Source of the DNA: Gamarada debralockiae
Lineage: Eukaryota > Ascomycota > Leotiomycetes > Helotiales > Hyphodiscaceae
Direction: 5' to 3'
Length of the DNA stretch: 64,000 bases
NCBI GenBank assembly: GCA_002803225.1
Contig: NXFV01001552.1
Coordinates: 31,049 to 95,048, forward strand
Shown piece after piece: positions 35,629-47,603 of the stretch (position 1 is its first letter; every line of letters begins with the position of its first letter). The notes beneath the pieces were generated by a model, which did no database searches, was not told where the DNA came from, and was given only the letters and a program-made list of their open reading frames with translations. The position numbers and the translations under genes were made by a program.

Positions 35629-37851
35629 ATGGCGTCCCATGGAAACACTGCAGGCAGTCCTGCGAAGGATCGCCTCCCATCAAGCGCATCATCTGGCGTA
35701 TTCATGAAAACCCCAGTACTAGAAAATCAATATTATGCGGATTCATCATTCGTTCGCGTCAATAGCCGTTAGTTCCCCCTTCCGGCGTTTGCGGAAAACA
35801 GCTTCTGGAATTGATGTCTTAGTATTTCTTCCCCAAAGGATCGCGCAAGATACTGCTGCGGATCTGTCGAGATTTGGGGACGAAGTTATAAGCAAGAAAG
35901 TTCTTAAGTGGACGAGTGATGCAGAGCGAAACGTGCCGTATGTTAGAGGTAGCGTACCACTTGCTTGCCCCTCGTTCTGTGATCAAACATATCTGATCCT
36001 GTGGCAATAGGGTCTGGAAGAGACGCCTTTGGCCGAAGAACAGATGAACTTATCACGAGCGAAGGATGGAGAAACCTTCAGACGATGGGCTTGAACGAGG
36101 GGTAGGCGCATTCCTTATCAATCCAAAGATGCCACGCTCTTTGGCTGATTTCCTTTAGCATCGTTGCCATTGCCTATGAGAATGAGTATTATGAGTATTC
36201 TCGCGTGGTACAGTTCATGAAGTAAGTTAATCGCCCATTCATGCTCACCGGTTCATCCTGGTCTAATCAATCGAAGGTATCATTTGTGGGCCGGATCAAG
36301 TGCCTACGTAACGTGTCCTTCCGCTATGCAAGATGGCGCTGCGTCTCTTCTTTCCCGCCACCTCTCGGCATCATCGCAGAATTCTTCTCTCACACCCACG
36401 GCTCGCACTGTACTCGAGAAGGCTTTCACGTACCTCACATCTCGCGATGACAATGCATGGACGTCTGGTCAGTGGATGACAGAAAGAGTAGGAGGATCTG
36501 ACGTTTCTGGAACTGAAACATTGGCGAGATATTCACCAGCAAGCTCCAATACAACCTTCGAGCCAACTCAAATAGATGGATCGCCGCTTGGCCCATGGAT
36601 TGTAGATGGATTCAAGTGGTTCTCTTCCGCGACGGACTCCCAGATGAGCATTGCTTTGGCGCAAACTCCAAAGGGCCTCTCAGCATTCTACATTCCCATG
36701 CGCCGAACCACTCCTTCAGGAGAAACCGAGCTTAATGGCATCAGCATCTCGCGCCTGAAGAATAAGTTGGGAACCAAAGCTCTTCCCACAGCCGAGCTTG
36801 AACTTAAAGGCGCACGGGCGTTTCTCCTGGGAGAAGAAGGAAACGGAGTTCGAGAGATCAGCACAATACTCAACATTACTCGAATCCACAATGCCGTAAC
36901 TTCTTTAGGCCTCTTTGGGCGTGCATTAGCAATTGCCAAAGCATTTACAGAAGTGAGAGAGATGGCTGGGAAAGGGAAGAAGAGGAGTTTGAAAGATGTC
37001 CCGTTGCATGTCCGTACGCTCGCAGACATGACTGTATTGTATCGTGCAAACCTGCTCTTCACATTCTTCGTCGTTTATTGCCTCGGTATATCCGACCAAT
37101 CCTCATGGAATGTTTCACAGAAGAGCATCGCGTCGGATCGACTTCGCCCCCAATCTCGTAAAGATCTACAGCTGGTCTTGCGGTAAGTCGCCCTCTCTAA
37201 ACATTCTTCATGGACTGAAATCTGATATACTACAGGGTCCTCACACCTGCTCTCAAAGCTTTGACAGCAAAAGCCTCTATTGCTGGCCTCCAAGAATGCA
37301 TGGAAGCTCTTGGCGGCGTTGGTTACCTTGAAAACGAGGAATCGCAGCACATCAACGTTGCTCGACTTTACCGAGATGCCAATGTCCTTAGCATTTGGGA
37401 AGGCACAACAAATGTCTTGGGCACTGACTTCGTCAGAACGCTGAAGGGGCGAAATGGCGAGAAGACGTTGAACGCACTTCGGGAATGGCTCAAACATGCA
37501 CTCTTTGGGGCCAGCCCAAGGAGCGAGGCTGGTTTGGACAACGAGAAGCGCCGCGTTTTGGGGAAGTTTCAATCCTTTCAATTGGAGATTGCAGAAAAGG
37601 GACAGGAAGAGCTCATTGTTCTAGCAAGGGAGCTCATGGATGCATTCGCTGCGGTTGTTATGGGGACATTGATGATTGTGGACGCGGAGAGGGATGGGGA
37701 TCCTGTTAGTGTCGAGATGTTCAAGCGTTACGCGGAATTTCATGGCGTTGGAGGGCCATACAAGTGTGATTGGGTCACGGACACCGTTTGGGATTCCCGG
37801 ATTGTGTTTGAGGCACCCACTGGAAAAACGACACCCAAAGCTCGTTTGTAG
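35629..37851 (+). CDS. AidB/ACAD-type acyl-CoA dehydrogenase
   Basis: Six exons: 35629-35767, 35823-35948, 36011-36101, 36159-36221, 36277-37182 and 37236-37851 (646 residues). All phases agree and each junction restores conserved sequence: FVRVNS-LFLPQRIAQD, YVRG-SGRDAFGRRTDEL, NEG-IVAIAYENE, QFMK-YHLWAGSSAYVTCPS and LVLR-VLTPALKA. Flavin and substrate-binding landmarks include MTERVGGSDVSGTET, DGFKWFSSA, RLKNKLGTKALPTAE and the C-terminal ECMEALGGVGY and SIWEGTTNVLGTDF. This large branch (AidB/ACAD10-11-like) oxidises long or branched acyl-CoAs or has a DNA-protective role in bacteria; the substrate here is unknown. It lacks an N-terminal kinase domain and is similar in length to fungal relatives. 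The gene starts 294 bp from a RIP-mutated transposon yet its coding sequence appears intact. Confidence 0.9.
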
Positions 37852-38960
37852 CCACCTGTCTCCTCGAGAACATCGAGCGAGTTTATCTGCTTGTTCGTAG
37901 GAAGTGTAATTAAGCTCGTTCTAGTTGTATTTTGTATCTCCACAATCTTGATCTACACCCACCTCTTCAATCTGTGACAAATGGCCGAGGTAAGCTGCCT
38001 CGATCTGAAATCTATCGTGAAGTCTATACATGTCGCATCTGGAAACTACCAGGCCACTGTTCCGTTTTGTCTGCACACCGGAACGCCAACCCAACCTGCC
38101 CGGCTTTGTACTGATGGATAATATTCTCGACATTGGCACTGCAATTCATTCGCATTCGTATCGTTGATGATTCTGGTCCAGAGAGCTTTGACAGCTGCTG
38201 ACATGAAGGATTTTTTGCTATTGTACTGTAGTTGCAATTGCATTATTAAAGTGGCCTTTGTGTCGCACGAAGGGGATAAACTTACGTATTCCTAAGACGA
38301 AGAATTAGTACATATGAATGAGGTGTAGTGTTATAGGAGTCTTCGATAGTTGATAACAAAGAGTAATCTGTATATCATCCGTCTTGAAGGTCATGGATAG
38401 GGTGGAGAACTTGTTGTCATTGGCAGGATGAGAAGAGACTAGCCTGAACCCCAGGCCAAAGGTGGGGGATTAGAATTTAAGCCTAAGTTTCCAGGCTTCA
38501 AGCACCAACCACCTTAGCCTCTCCTCTCCATTCCACCTACATCTCCTGTCCCAAAATCCTCGAACTATGCTGCGGCGCCGAGCTGCAGTCAACACCTTTC
38601 CCACACATGCGATTGTGACCGACATACTGCCCAGCTCTCTTTCGCCTCCACGAGCCCCTATCTACCGATGTTGGAACCCGCCTAATGGGCGTCTGCGCAA
38701 ATGCGACAGCATTGCGCCACGTTCTGTTTGACAACTTAAGTCCTTTTTCTGTACGTGCTAGAGCTCTTCAGGACACCAGCTTGATCGTGGATCAACGTGA
38801 AGGATATCGAGCTGAGATAGGACTAAGCTCGAGTCTCAAGTTTTATACAACTAGATCTAAGATATCAGCCTCGTTTTGAAACGTTAGTATCTGCCACGAT
38901 GACGATCCAGCATATTCACATCAGGACCTGATCTATTACTGACGTTTTCTGCTTCTAGTA
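37852..38960. other. Intergenic, no supported gene
   Basis: 1.1 kb downstream of the dehydrogenase. Only short frames on both strands without recognisable similarity. Confidence 0.45.
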
Positions 38961-39630
38961 TACTTAATTCTAGAACTTTCAAGTTCATCGTCAGCATAAA
39001 TGAGGTTCCACTTGTGGTCCACGAGGCGGCGACCGCAGATCAATCCCCTGCATTAGCTACGCTCATGCGAGGAAAGATGTCAGAGAGCCTGGCTGGTGAG
39101 GGTAAGTGGAAGGACGTGGATAGAGAACCTTTTCTCAAATTACCCAATTCGCATACACGGGAGATTATTCGATCCCACGACCGTCGTGAAAACGAGGGGT
39201 CAGCGTCTTCCACAAGACATAGTTAAGGAAGAGTCTTAGCCACCTCGAATCGAAACCGAGCCAATACCAGAAGTCGACGAATCGTGTTTCGGTTTTCCTT
39301 CGAAGAAGCATAACAAGACGAAAAGCATATTTGGATCTGCCAGCGCCGCCGATGGCTTTCAATTCTCTCAACTACCTTTTCCTCAAACCTCTATCCAACT
39401 TTGCAGACCTGCGAACGCGCTATGAAAGTTGGCTCCAGCGAGAATGTTCGTGAGATACTTCTTGTCCATGCCTCACTCTATGCCTTAGCGGAGAAATGGG
39501 GGGTCGAAAGTCTCAAGATGTTGGCTCTCTTCAAGCTCCACCGAACTCCGAAGATGCTCCGTCTCGACGCACCCAAAGTTCAATATCTTCTGATGAAAGC
39601 ACCAATAGAAGCATCCAGCACCTTGCAAAT
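38961..39630 (+). pseudogene. BTB/POZ-domain protein relic
   Basis: Pieces of one fungal BTB protein can be followed on the plus strand in shifting frames. They are FKFIVSINEVPLVVHEAATA and LATLMRGKMSESLAGEGKW (38973-39140), QFAYTGDYSIPRP (about 39147-39185, next frame), then IETEPIPEVDES (about 39250) and SSENVREILLVHASLYALAE plus KWGVESLKMLALFKLH (39430-39545). At least three frame changes separate them, and a TAG stands where Trp is expected near 39238. Intact relatives bind a partner through the BTB domain, often in ubiquitination or unknown processes. No promoter or start could be assigned. I judge it a true pseudogene because a nonsense codon accompanies the frameshifts. Confidence 0.7.
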
Positions 39631-40851
39631 CGTTTCCCAAGAGAGGACATGCACGTACTGTACTTTTCTGTTGTGGCTCCTCTGGCCAATGCCCTGTCTT
39701 TGCGGCAGCTCTCACTGCTGCGCGTCGGATTTGACTGACTGATATGGAGTCCCATGTGCTAGTATCTCCGACGCTGTTTATGCAATAGCCAAGACAAAGC
39801 ACTTTGCTCCTGAGACTTGATTTGACTCAATTTTGCAGTTCTGGCATGGACGACGTTCTTCTGTCAGCGCAGAGCATCGTTGGCCATTCGAGATCAGCAA
39901 GTGGCGTGGCCGACCTCGGACGCATACATGAGAGTGGCTTTGGGAGTCCGTAATTACTTCACCAAGATCTCGCAAAGGAAGCGGCCAGGCACGGTGTATT
40001 GGCCTTTTGAATATTTATTGATATCAAACTAAGACTTGTTTCTTTGTCGCTTTTTTCTGTTTTCTGCCTTTTGCAGTTCTCACTCTTCCGACTACATGCT
40101 TTTCAAATCACCATCACATGGTTGTTTACTCAGTATCAACAATCACGTCTTTATTTCTGCCGTCGTGCCCTGATATTGTACAGCTTTCCTGTCTCTACCG
40201 TAAATAACGCATATCCCTCCTCCCTAATGCAATTGCCTGTTTCCTCATTCCTAAACGCCTTGATGTCCAACTCAAAGCATCATGTTGGAATTGGATCGCG
40301 ATCCGAGATCCTATCCTTCCCACCCGCCTACATACTGTACCTGTTCAAATGCCCTCCCCTCGATCCTCTGAGACTGGGAGGTATCTGGGGTCAGATCTCG
40401 CGAAGCAATACCACTTGATTGACTATGAGCTTCTTCCAGGGCAAACGCAGTATCGGGGCTTGGTTGGTCAGAGAGATAGTTGCTTTCTAACCCCTGAGAA
40501 AAGTCCAGACTCCCCTAGCTTGGATTGCTGTGAGACTTCAAAATCAGATCGGACGGTAGCTTATCCATAACCGAACAGATTCTTTTAAAGTGAACCGGTA
40601 TTCATATATTGTAGACGTTCTTGGTGAACTTGTATGCCGTCCACTTCTCCGAATTTATGGATCAGTAAGATATTTGCGGCCCAGGGGCACCCCAGAACAT
40701 CAGAAAATATCTTCTGGCAAAAGGCACACAACATTTTACAATCGATCCACACGCAGAGCATTCGAAATGTGACCAACATGATGATCGCTTTTATGTTGGT
40801 AATGGTGCCGATTGTGAGTCTTGTCCAACGGCTGTCCCAGGTCCTGGTTAC
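39631..40851. other. Intergenic, no supported gene
   Basis: A frame at 40634-40855 (+) encodes a peptide with one hydrophobic helix (MMIAFMLVMVPIVSLV) but overlaps the 3' end of the RING gene on the other strand and has no known family. The rest may include further relics of the BTB pseudogene. Confidence 0.4.
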
Positions 40852-41609
40852 CTAGAGAGGCGCACGCGCATGCAGTCCTCCGATTGACAACAGAGCAGGT
40901 GCGGGCGGTTCCAAGGGCCGGGTGGGAGACGAGACCAAATTTTGCAAGGTATCCCTACTGCAAAATTGCAAATAGTTAGCTCGTCATCGTTGAATATGTT
41001 TCGCCACTTGAAGATGACTCACCACAATGGGCAAGTTCCAGAGAAATCCAGAAGCCGCGAGTCAATACAGCGTAGGTGATAAATGTGAGCGCAAGGAAGT
41101 ATTCGAACATTTTCCCCGTCGAGGAAATCTTGTATGCAAATACTGCAGCTCGCTGGCACGTGATTCGGTGTTGGCTCATCTCTGTTCTGGATGGCTTGTA
41201 TCTTTGGTGATTTTTTGTTATTGGAATCTCCCTCTTCCTTCTCCTCGATAGTCGCTAACGCGGCCGCTTCTGGAGATATATACTTTGGTTGAACTTCTCT
41301 TCTCCGTAGACAAGTGTAGGAGAGGGAATGATAGTCCTCAGCAAGTCGTATTTGCTCATTTCGCTGCAGCACTGTGCTATACTTGACACTTGGTATCGAT
41401 TCGAGAATGAAAGCTTCAATGCCTCTCCGTTGCCTAGTCTCACGCATGTATAGATGCCCCGTTAGTGTAAAGGTGGTAACGATAGGACGTTGCCGCCGTT
41501 GCATAAACCAGGCGACGAAGACTATAAGCACGACCAGTGTTACGATAAGAGCGGTTGATACTGTGATTCTGCCGTTGCTGGCGCTTGTGGGTACCGCAGC
41601 AGATGCCAT
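40852..41609 (-). CDS. Transmembrane RING-H2 finger protein (putative E3 ubiquitin ligase)
   Basis: Two exons: 41609-41023 and 40957-40852 (230 residues). An N-terminal membrane helix (TALIVTLVVLIVFVAWFM, about residues 18-36) is followed by a basic stretch and an acidic linker. A RING-H2 domain lies at about 155-196: CSIC, then CAHIYHLRC and CPLC. The last cysteine is split by the intron (TG + T; donor GTGAGT, acceptor TTGCAG), so splicing is needed to complete the finger. Such proteins place an E3 ligase on the secretory or vacuolar membrane and ubiquitinate membrane cargo. The short tail after the finger is Pro-rich. It is divergent from the potassium transporter gene, with 1.04 kb between start codons; no functional link is known. 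Confidence 0.8.
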
Positions 41610-42653
41610 GACTAAATCAGCTATCAGGCGTGTGACTAGACGTCAAGATTGGCGGGACTCACAGGACAGCTGGACTAGAATAGGAATTTCGGAAGGACGC
41701 GGTCAAGTAGCTTCTCAGCCTACAAGGTCATTCAACAAGAATTGAAGTGGCATGTAACAGAACATTAAGCCGCGAACTTAGCATTTTAACGCAAGATGCC
41801 ATCAATCTAGTGTCTATTCTGGCCGTCTTAACAACAGGGCTCGTCTTTCGAGCACTGCCTCTAAATATCAGACTGCTACATCTTTGACCCCGCGTGTTGT
41901 CATAAATTAGCAAGAGGGCAGGAAGTGCCTTGTCGTTGTCACACAAAGTCCGGGCCAGTACCTGGGCCAGGACAATGAACAGCATTCATCGCGATAAGGG
42001 TTCGCGATCTACAACGAATCCAGATTGGAGCAGGCCAAAATGCCTCAGATCGTTCTGATGAAAATCCCTCAGCCGAGCACACCCAGTCTGAAGGCGTGGT
42101 GTGACCTTGGCGCTAACATTTGTGGCATGTGGATGCTGGTCTTCAGGAGTGAATTGGCGAATGCGGGGTATTTCAATAGGCCCTAGAGCAGGTTGACAAA
42201 CATTGGCGTTTGGGGGTATGCTCTGGTTCGCGATATCTTAGCAGTGTGCTGTGTTTACTCACAGGTTCCGCTCTAGAAATATTCTAAAGGAGACGCGCCT
42301 CCTGGCCGCGTCCCTGAGGTGCCATTGATCGTTGCTCCTCTCTATAGTTGGTCAGACAGAATCTGTCACAGTTTTATGCTTTGATGACATGAGCTTGATA
42401 GGTGCTTTACTCGTAGCTATCCGTGGTGCAAGCCACAGCCAAGAAGTCCCTTCTATGCGGGATTATGAAATGATCTTCAACCCCGGCCCCAACCACCAAT
42501 CAAAGATAAGCCACTTCCCCATTATCAAGAACGTGGGGTTTTGGACCTTAGTTGTTTCCTGCTCAAGGTATAGATATCTGCACAACAGTTGTCACTGCTG
42601 TGTAGATCTGCTTGCGAGTCGCTCCTTCTGCCTCTCTCGTCTCTATCGAAACC
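41610..42653. promoter_or_regulatory. Divergent promoter region between RING-H2 and K+ transporter genes
   Basis: 1.04 kb without supported coding sequence. Two GATA-like and several AT-rich spots are present but none can be assigned. Confidence 0.4.
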
Positions 42654-45316
42654 ATGGCAACGATTAGAATCGCTGATGTCCCGCACCCGAGAGATGAACG
42701 TCCACAGACGAAATCACAAGATGGAGTTAGCTCTAACGTAGGGTATGGCATCTATAATACGCGATCGTTCTCAAGATCAGACACAGCAGACACTCACGAT
42801 GACATCTACAACATTCGCTCCCGGTCCAAGCCTCCTTCCACTAATAGGCGCGGTCGTAGAATGAGCGCCACGGATCGGGAAGACGATGACCCTGGTTTGC
42901 GAAAACCAGGCGACTTCAAGCAGAAACAGGTGCGAACCGAACCCATAGCTAATTTGTGTGATCTATGTTCATTCTTAGCAGGTTTTCAAGGGGAAAATGC
43001 TTCTTTGGCTTGCCTATCAATCAATTGGAGTCATCTACGGCGACATCGGGACTAGTCCGCTTTACGTCTACTCATCGACTTTCAGCTCGGCGCCCTCGCG
43101 TCAGGACCTCATTGGAGCGCTCTCGATAATCATCTGGAGTCTGTTCATGATGGTGACGGTGAAATACGTGATCGTTATTCTCCATGCAGATAATGAGGGC
43201 GAGGGGGGGACATTTAGCACGTATTCTCTGCTTAGCCGCTACGTAGGGCCATCCCCCCCTCTCCAAACAACGCAGCTGACTGTCATATCTCCAGATGAAC
43301 ATCACCAAACGTGATCCACGAGAGGCCTCTCTTATTCAAATGAAAAGGCACTTGTCAGGCGATCTCGAACGCGCGGGCCAACATGTGCGCCATGGCCTGG
43401 AATCTAGCAAATTCGCAAGGGGGCTTCTCAAAGTCATGGGCGTATTGGCAGTGACAATGGTCATCTCCGATGGTCTCCTCACACCTGCGCAATCAGTATT
43501 GGGAGCTGTCCAAGGGATCGAGGTCGTGGATCCTAATATCTCCAAAGGCACCGTGATTGGGGTCACGGATGCTATCCTAGTTGTGCTATTTTTCGTCCAG
43601 CCGCTCGGGATTACTAAAATCACCTTTGCATTCGCGCCAATTGTTATCATCTGGCTTAGCTTCAATGCTATTTTTGGAATATACAACCTCGCTAGATATG
43701 ACGCCGGTGTTTTTAAAGCGTTCAACCCCGGGTACGGGTTTGAGTTCTTGATCCGCAACGGGGAACAGGGATGGAGAATGCTCGGTGGCATCTTACTGGC
43801 CTTCACCGGAGTCGAGGCTCTTTTCGCTGACCTTGGAGCTTTCAGTAGGAGAGCTATTCAGTTAAGCTGGCTATGCTTCACGTTTCCGTGCTTGCTTTTG
43901 GCGTATATCGGGCAAGCAGCTTATATCAGCGTCCATCCAGAGGCATACTCAAACCCCTTTTTCAACGCAGCCCCACCAGGAACCATTTACCCGGCCCTGA
44001 TCATCGCAATTCTGGCCGCCATTGTCGCCTCACAAGCTATCATAACTGCAACCTTTCAGGTGAGTATCCACGGGACCGAGCCGCGAGGTCGACTCTGACT
44101 GTTTTCTGTAGCTGCTCGCCCAGGTGATGAAGCTCTCGTACTTTCCACAGATCAAAGTGATTCACACTTTCAGGATTTTCCATGGCCAGCTTTATATCCC
44201 AGTCGCGAACTGGCTCCTTATGATTGGAACAATACTTGTAGCATCGATTTATAACAATGTATGTCGTCAGCCTGCCGAGCATCATTGCCTCTAATACTAA
44301 CGGCGTCTCAGACTACATCTCTCGGAAACGCGTATGGGGTCTGCGTTATGTTCGTAACCTTCTTCGACACATGCATGGTCTCATTGGCAGCTATGTTTGT
44401 GTGGCGCATCAGCCCCTTTAAAGTCTTCCTTCCGTGGCTCACAATTGCTTGTCTGGACGGTACATACCTCTCCTCCGCGCTCACAAAAGTCCCTAGCTGT
44501 GCTTGGTTCACCATCACGCTCGCCGCCGTGCTGGCCTCCTTCCTTCTACTGTGGAGATTCGGCAAGGAACAACAATGGTCTGCTGAAGCCGAGGATCGCT
44601 TTCCCACTTCACATTTCGTTACAACCGGTCCTAACGGCCAGATACGTCTTACGGACCGATATGATGGCGCTCCTCTAAGCACTATGGGGGGTTTCGGAAT
44701 CTTCTTCGACAAGGCCGGCGAGACTACCCCCATAGTGTTCAGTCAGTTTGTTCTCAAGCTTACTGCCATGCCAGAAGTGAGCGTTTTCTTCCATCTACGG
44801 CCACTTGAGACCCCTTCGGTGGCGCCGGAGAACCGGCATGCTGTTTCACGACTTGCTATTCCCAACTGCTATCGTCTTGTCGTTCGCTACGGATACAACG
44901 ACGAGGTCATAACCCCCAATCTTGCCTCCGTCATCGCCGAGCAGATCCGCAGATATCTGGGTGAGAAGCATCTCTATCTTCAGAGAACTGTCTCATCAGA
45001 CCTACCTGAGACCACTACGGACGAGAATCAGGTTAACTCTACGGACCATGCTACGACGACCATCCCTACGGAAAGGAGAATGGTCGGTGAAGAGCGATAT
45101 AACAGTGAACTGGCCGTACTTGAAAACGCATACGCTCATAAGGTGCTCTATATCATGGGCAAAGAGCAGATGAAGATCAAGGAGGGTACAAATTACGCCA
45201 GGACGGCATTGTTATGGATCTTTTTGTGGATCAGGGATAATACGAGGAACAAGATGGCCAATCTTAGGGTCCCGACGGATAAGGTGATCGAGGTGGGATT
45301 CCTGAAGGAGATTTAA
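42654..45316 (+). CDS. HAK/KUP-type high-affinity potassium transporter
   Basis: Five exons: 42654-42929, 42982-43242, 43295-44059, 44112-44258 and 44312-45316 (817 residues), all phase 0 with normal splice signals. The signature GVIYGDIGTSPLYV is at about residues 108-121, the start of the first membrane helix. It is followed by NEGEGGTFSTYSLL, SDGLLTPAQSVLGAVQGI, ADLGAFSRRAIQLSW, the GNAYGVCVMFVTFFDT region and a hydrophilic C-terminal domain ending in IRDNTRNKMANLRVP and VIEVGFLKEI. Members are plasma-membrane K+ uptake systems with about 12 helices, often proton-coupled and induced at low K+. Length matches Neurospora HAK-1 and yeast-type HAK transporters. Many filamentous fungi carry HAK alongside TRK; the patchy distribution of the family makes presence here informative. 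All hallmark residues I know are intact. Confidence 0.95.
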
Positions 45317-46312
45317 CCCTTACAGATATTGGGGATCGCACTTTTAAGTGGCTTGCCCGCTTCAACAAGAGTCTATAGAGGAGTAGATAAAGGACAATCA
45401 GGCTTAAATTTATGACATTTTCTTGTTCAAAACTGTGCCCTTGACGTGAGACGGATCGTCACCATGTTTGACCATCAGTGGCACTTTGAGACACTCGATC
45501 TGATCTGCTTAGCGGATAAAGATCCATTCTTGCCAGCGTCACATAGCTGTATCTCACTGCACCACCGAGAGAGTAGAACTTGAAGGGGAGTGAACCTTCG
45601 TGCAGGCGACGGTTCAAGGATGGTATATACGACCTGTCGACAATGTTCCTGCTCCTTGCCCTCTTCCTCTCTCAAATAAAAATAAAAACCAAAAAAATAA
45701 ATTAAAACAGTCACTAAGTTCCCGCCACAAGTGTGGACCCCCGATGTGAAAATAGCAGTATGAGCTACCCATAGCAAACTTCATCTTGAACGTTCCCTTA
45801 TGGTAGATTGCAATTCAAAAATCCCTTAGTCGCAGACTCATTGGAGTATCTTATCTTAGATGCAAGGATTTGACTCTCCCATATTTACTGATGGCGTTGC
45901 TGCAATGTACAACTTGGCGGGCAAAAGTGGAGTAAAGTCTGGATCGTCTCAGGATAAACGCGGGTGGCGCACTTTAAGCGAACCCCTATTTTGAGCCCCT
46001 GGTAAGCGTTAGGGGCACATATGAGAATCGTATCCGATAGAGCTGCCCTCAAGTTCTCAACAGCCACGAGATAAGATACGAGGGATAAAATATTAGCAAC
46101 ATTTACCTTGCCATATAAACATCTGAGCACGATCAAAAAGATTATTGACTGGAGTACAATCCAGCTTCTGCGACGGAAAAAAAAAACAATAAGTTATTTT
46201 GTTCTATGATACAAATCGCTCCCTACAAAGTAATTAAAAACTCTTTCTGAAGCCTTCATGATGGCCATCATGTCGGCCCGAGTATTCATGGCTTCGAGAT
46301 CCTGCAGTCACT
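45317..46312. other. Convergent intergenic region
   Basis: About 1 kb between the K+ transporter (+) and a small membrane protein gene (-). An A-run (46179-46188) is present. No gene seen. Confidence 0.45.
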
Positions 46313-46793
46313 TCAAGCTGTTCCCCCACCTTGCATCCCACCTCCGCATTTCTTACACCCGTTAACACAGTCGCATCCATGATGTGATCTCAAAAGAAAA
46401 CTGGCCAACCACAAGATGACGGGGGCGAGAAACATTCCATGAGCAAAGTGTTGACTATATTGACGTCAGTATGCATTCATGAGAAGAATCTTGCAGTACT
46501 CACCTTGAATTCAAATCCGAATCTAGCAAAACCAAAAGCATGGCCAAAACCAACCCCACCAAAAGGAGACAAATACCAATCACAGACTTTTTCCTTCTAT
46601 TTAGCTCCTGAAGAGTAAACTCGGCACTACCAACCAGCATAGCTGTCCCGGGGAGTAGTGTCATGGTATCTCTAATGGGTGTCGGGAAGGATGAAGAGTC
46701 CGTCTCCGCCAATGATGGATGTTGAGAGGCCGCGCCAGCTGTGCCCAACCAGGACGGAACAACCAAGGCCAAGATAAGTTTCGGATTCAACAT
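46313..46793 (-). CDS. Small membrane protein with Cys-rich tail, unknown
   Basis: Two exons: 46793-46504 and 46454-46313 (143 residues). The intron has GTGAGTAC and ATATAG, with a CTGAC branch site. It begins with a signal-peptide-like segment (MLNPKLILALVVPSWLGTAG). A membrane helix follows near 70-90 (VIGICLLLVGLVLAMLLVLL), then a second hydrophobic segment after splicing (FLAPVILWLASFLL) and a terminal CDCVNGCKKCGGGMQGGG. The CxC-x3-CxxC cluster could bind a metal or be lipidated. Its start lies 27 bp after the stop of the next minus-strand frame, and an acceptor-like TTTCAG directly precedes the ATG, so a fusion with the upstream frame by an unseen intron is possible. No family recognised. 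Confidence 0.45.
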
Positions 46794-46820
46794 TCTGAAA
46801 TGTATTTTGAAAGAATCCCC

Positions 46821-47603
46821 CTATCGACAAGAATGGATATGGCTCATGGTTTCATGGAGTAGACGATTAACTTCGAGCAAGACTAGCGAATCTCCAAACA
46901 TCATCACCACCTTCATCTTTGTGCGATGAAAACGAAGATTCAAGGTTTCCATCAGCTTCAATATGCCAAAATTGCTTCCGTAAGGCAATGCCATGCAATT
47001 CTTGGACGCGAAAGCGCCTCCGTTAGAGATTGCATCCAGGTAGTCTCGAATCTCTTCAGGCAGTATGACGAAGTTGTTCCCCTTTAGGAGCAGTGAATTC
47101 AATGACTTGTAGATGGCATCGTGATCCTCGCCTGGCTTGTCCGGGCTCTTGGCAGGAGGCCAAGGCTCAATGGGCTGGTGACGGTACATCTCTTTGATTG
47201 CGCAACCCAGGTTAGAAACGAGTTTAACGCCATGTGAGTATCCAGGAGGCGGGCCGAGCTTTCGAGAACCAGAGCGCAATTGCAGCCGCTGGGGATCTTG
47301 CCAGTCAGCTGGTAAAGGATTATCGACTAAGTCCAAGTAAGTGCTGGCTGAGGTATGGTAGTGGCGTATGCGGGATTTGGCGAAGGTGAATGTAGGTTTG
47401 GAAGAGGGGTCGCTACCGTCGATACCGGGGGGCTGATATATGTGAAGCGGTAGATCTGATTTGATGCCTTTCGAATCTACCTCGCAGTGGTCAACAGACA
47501 TTATCAATAGTAGCTTTTCTGGTACTTGGCTCAAATTGTGATCTAACTGGTCCAGATCCAATGCCTCATCTGAGGATATGAGAACTACTCCCTCAGCCAC
47601 CAT
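46821..47603 (-). CDS. Hypothetical protein, 260 residues
   Basis: A single open frame from ATG at 47603 to TAG at 46821. The sequence is soluble-looking and mixed in composition, with no signal peptide or membrane helix. Features include ALDLDQLDHNLSQVPEKLL near the start, an Asp/Pro-rich loop (IYQPPGIDGSDPSSKP) and a C-terminal helix-strand pattern (VILPEEIRDYLDAI, NLRFHRTKMKVVMMFGDSLV). The downstream small membrane protein starts only 27 bp after its stop, which is unusually tight for two separate fungal genes. I do not recognise a family. Confidence 0.45.
   Translation of the reverse strand: MVAEGVVLISSDEALDLDQLDHNLSQVPEKLLLIMSVDHCEVDSKGIKSDLPLHIYQPPGIDGSDPSSKPTFTFAKSRIRHYHTSASTYLDLVDNPLPADWQDPQRLQLRSGSRKLGPPPGYSHGVKLVSNLGCAIKEMYRHQPIEPWPPAKSPDKPGEDHDAIYKSLNSLLLKGNNFVILPEEIRDYLDAISNGGAFASKNCMALPYGSNFGILKLMETLNLRFHRTKMKVVMMFGDSLVLLEVNRLLHETMSHIHSCR

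Noticed and set aside
40634..40855. Plus-strand 73-codon frame with a hydrophobic helix
   Set aside because: It overlaps the 3' end of the RING-H2 gene and shows no family similarity.
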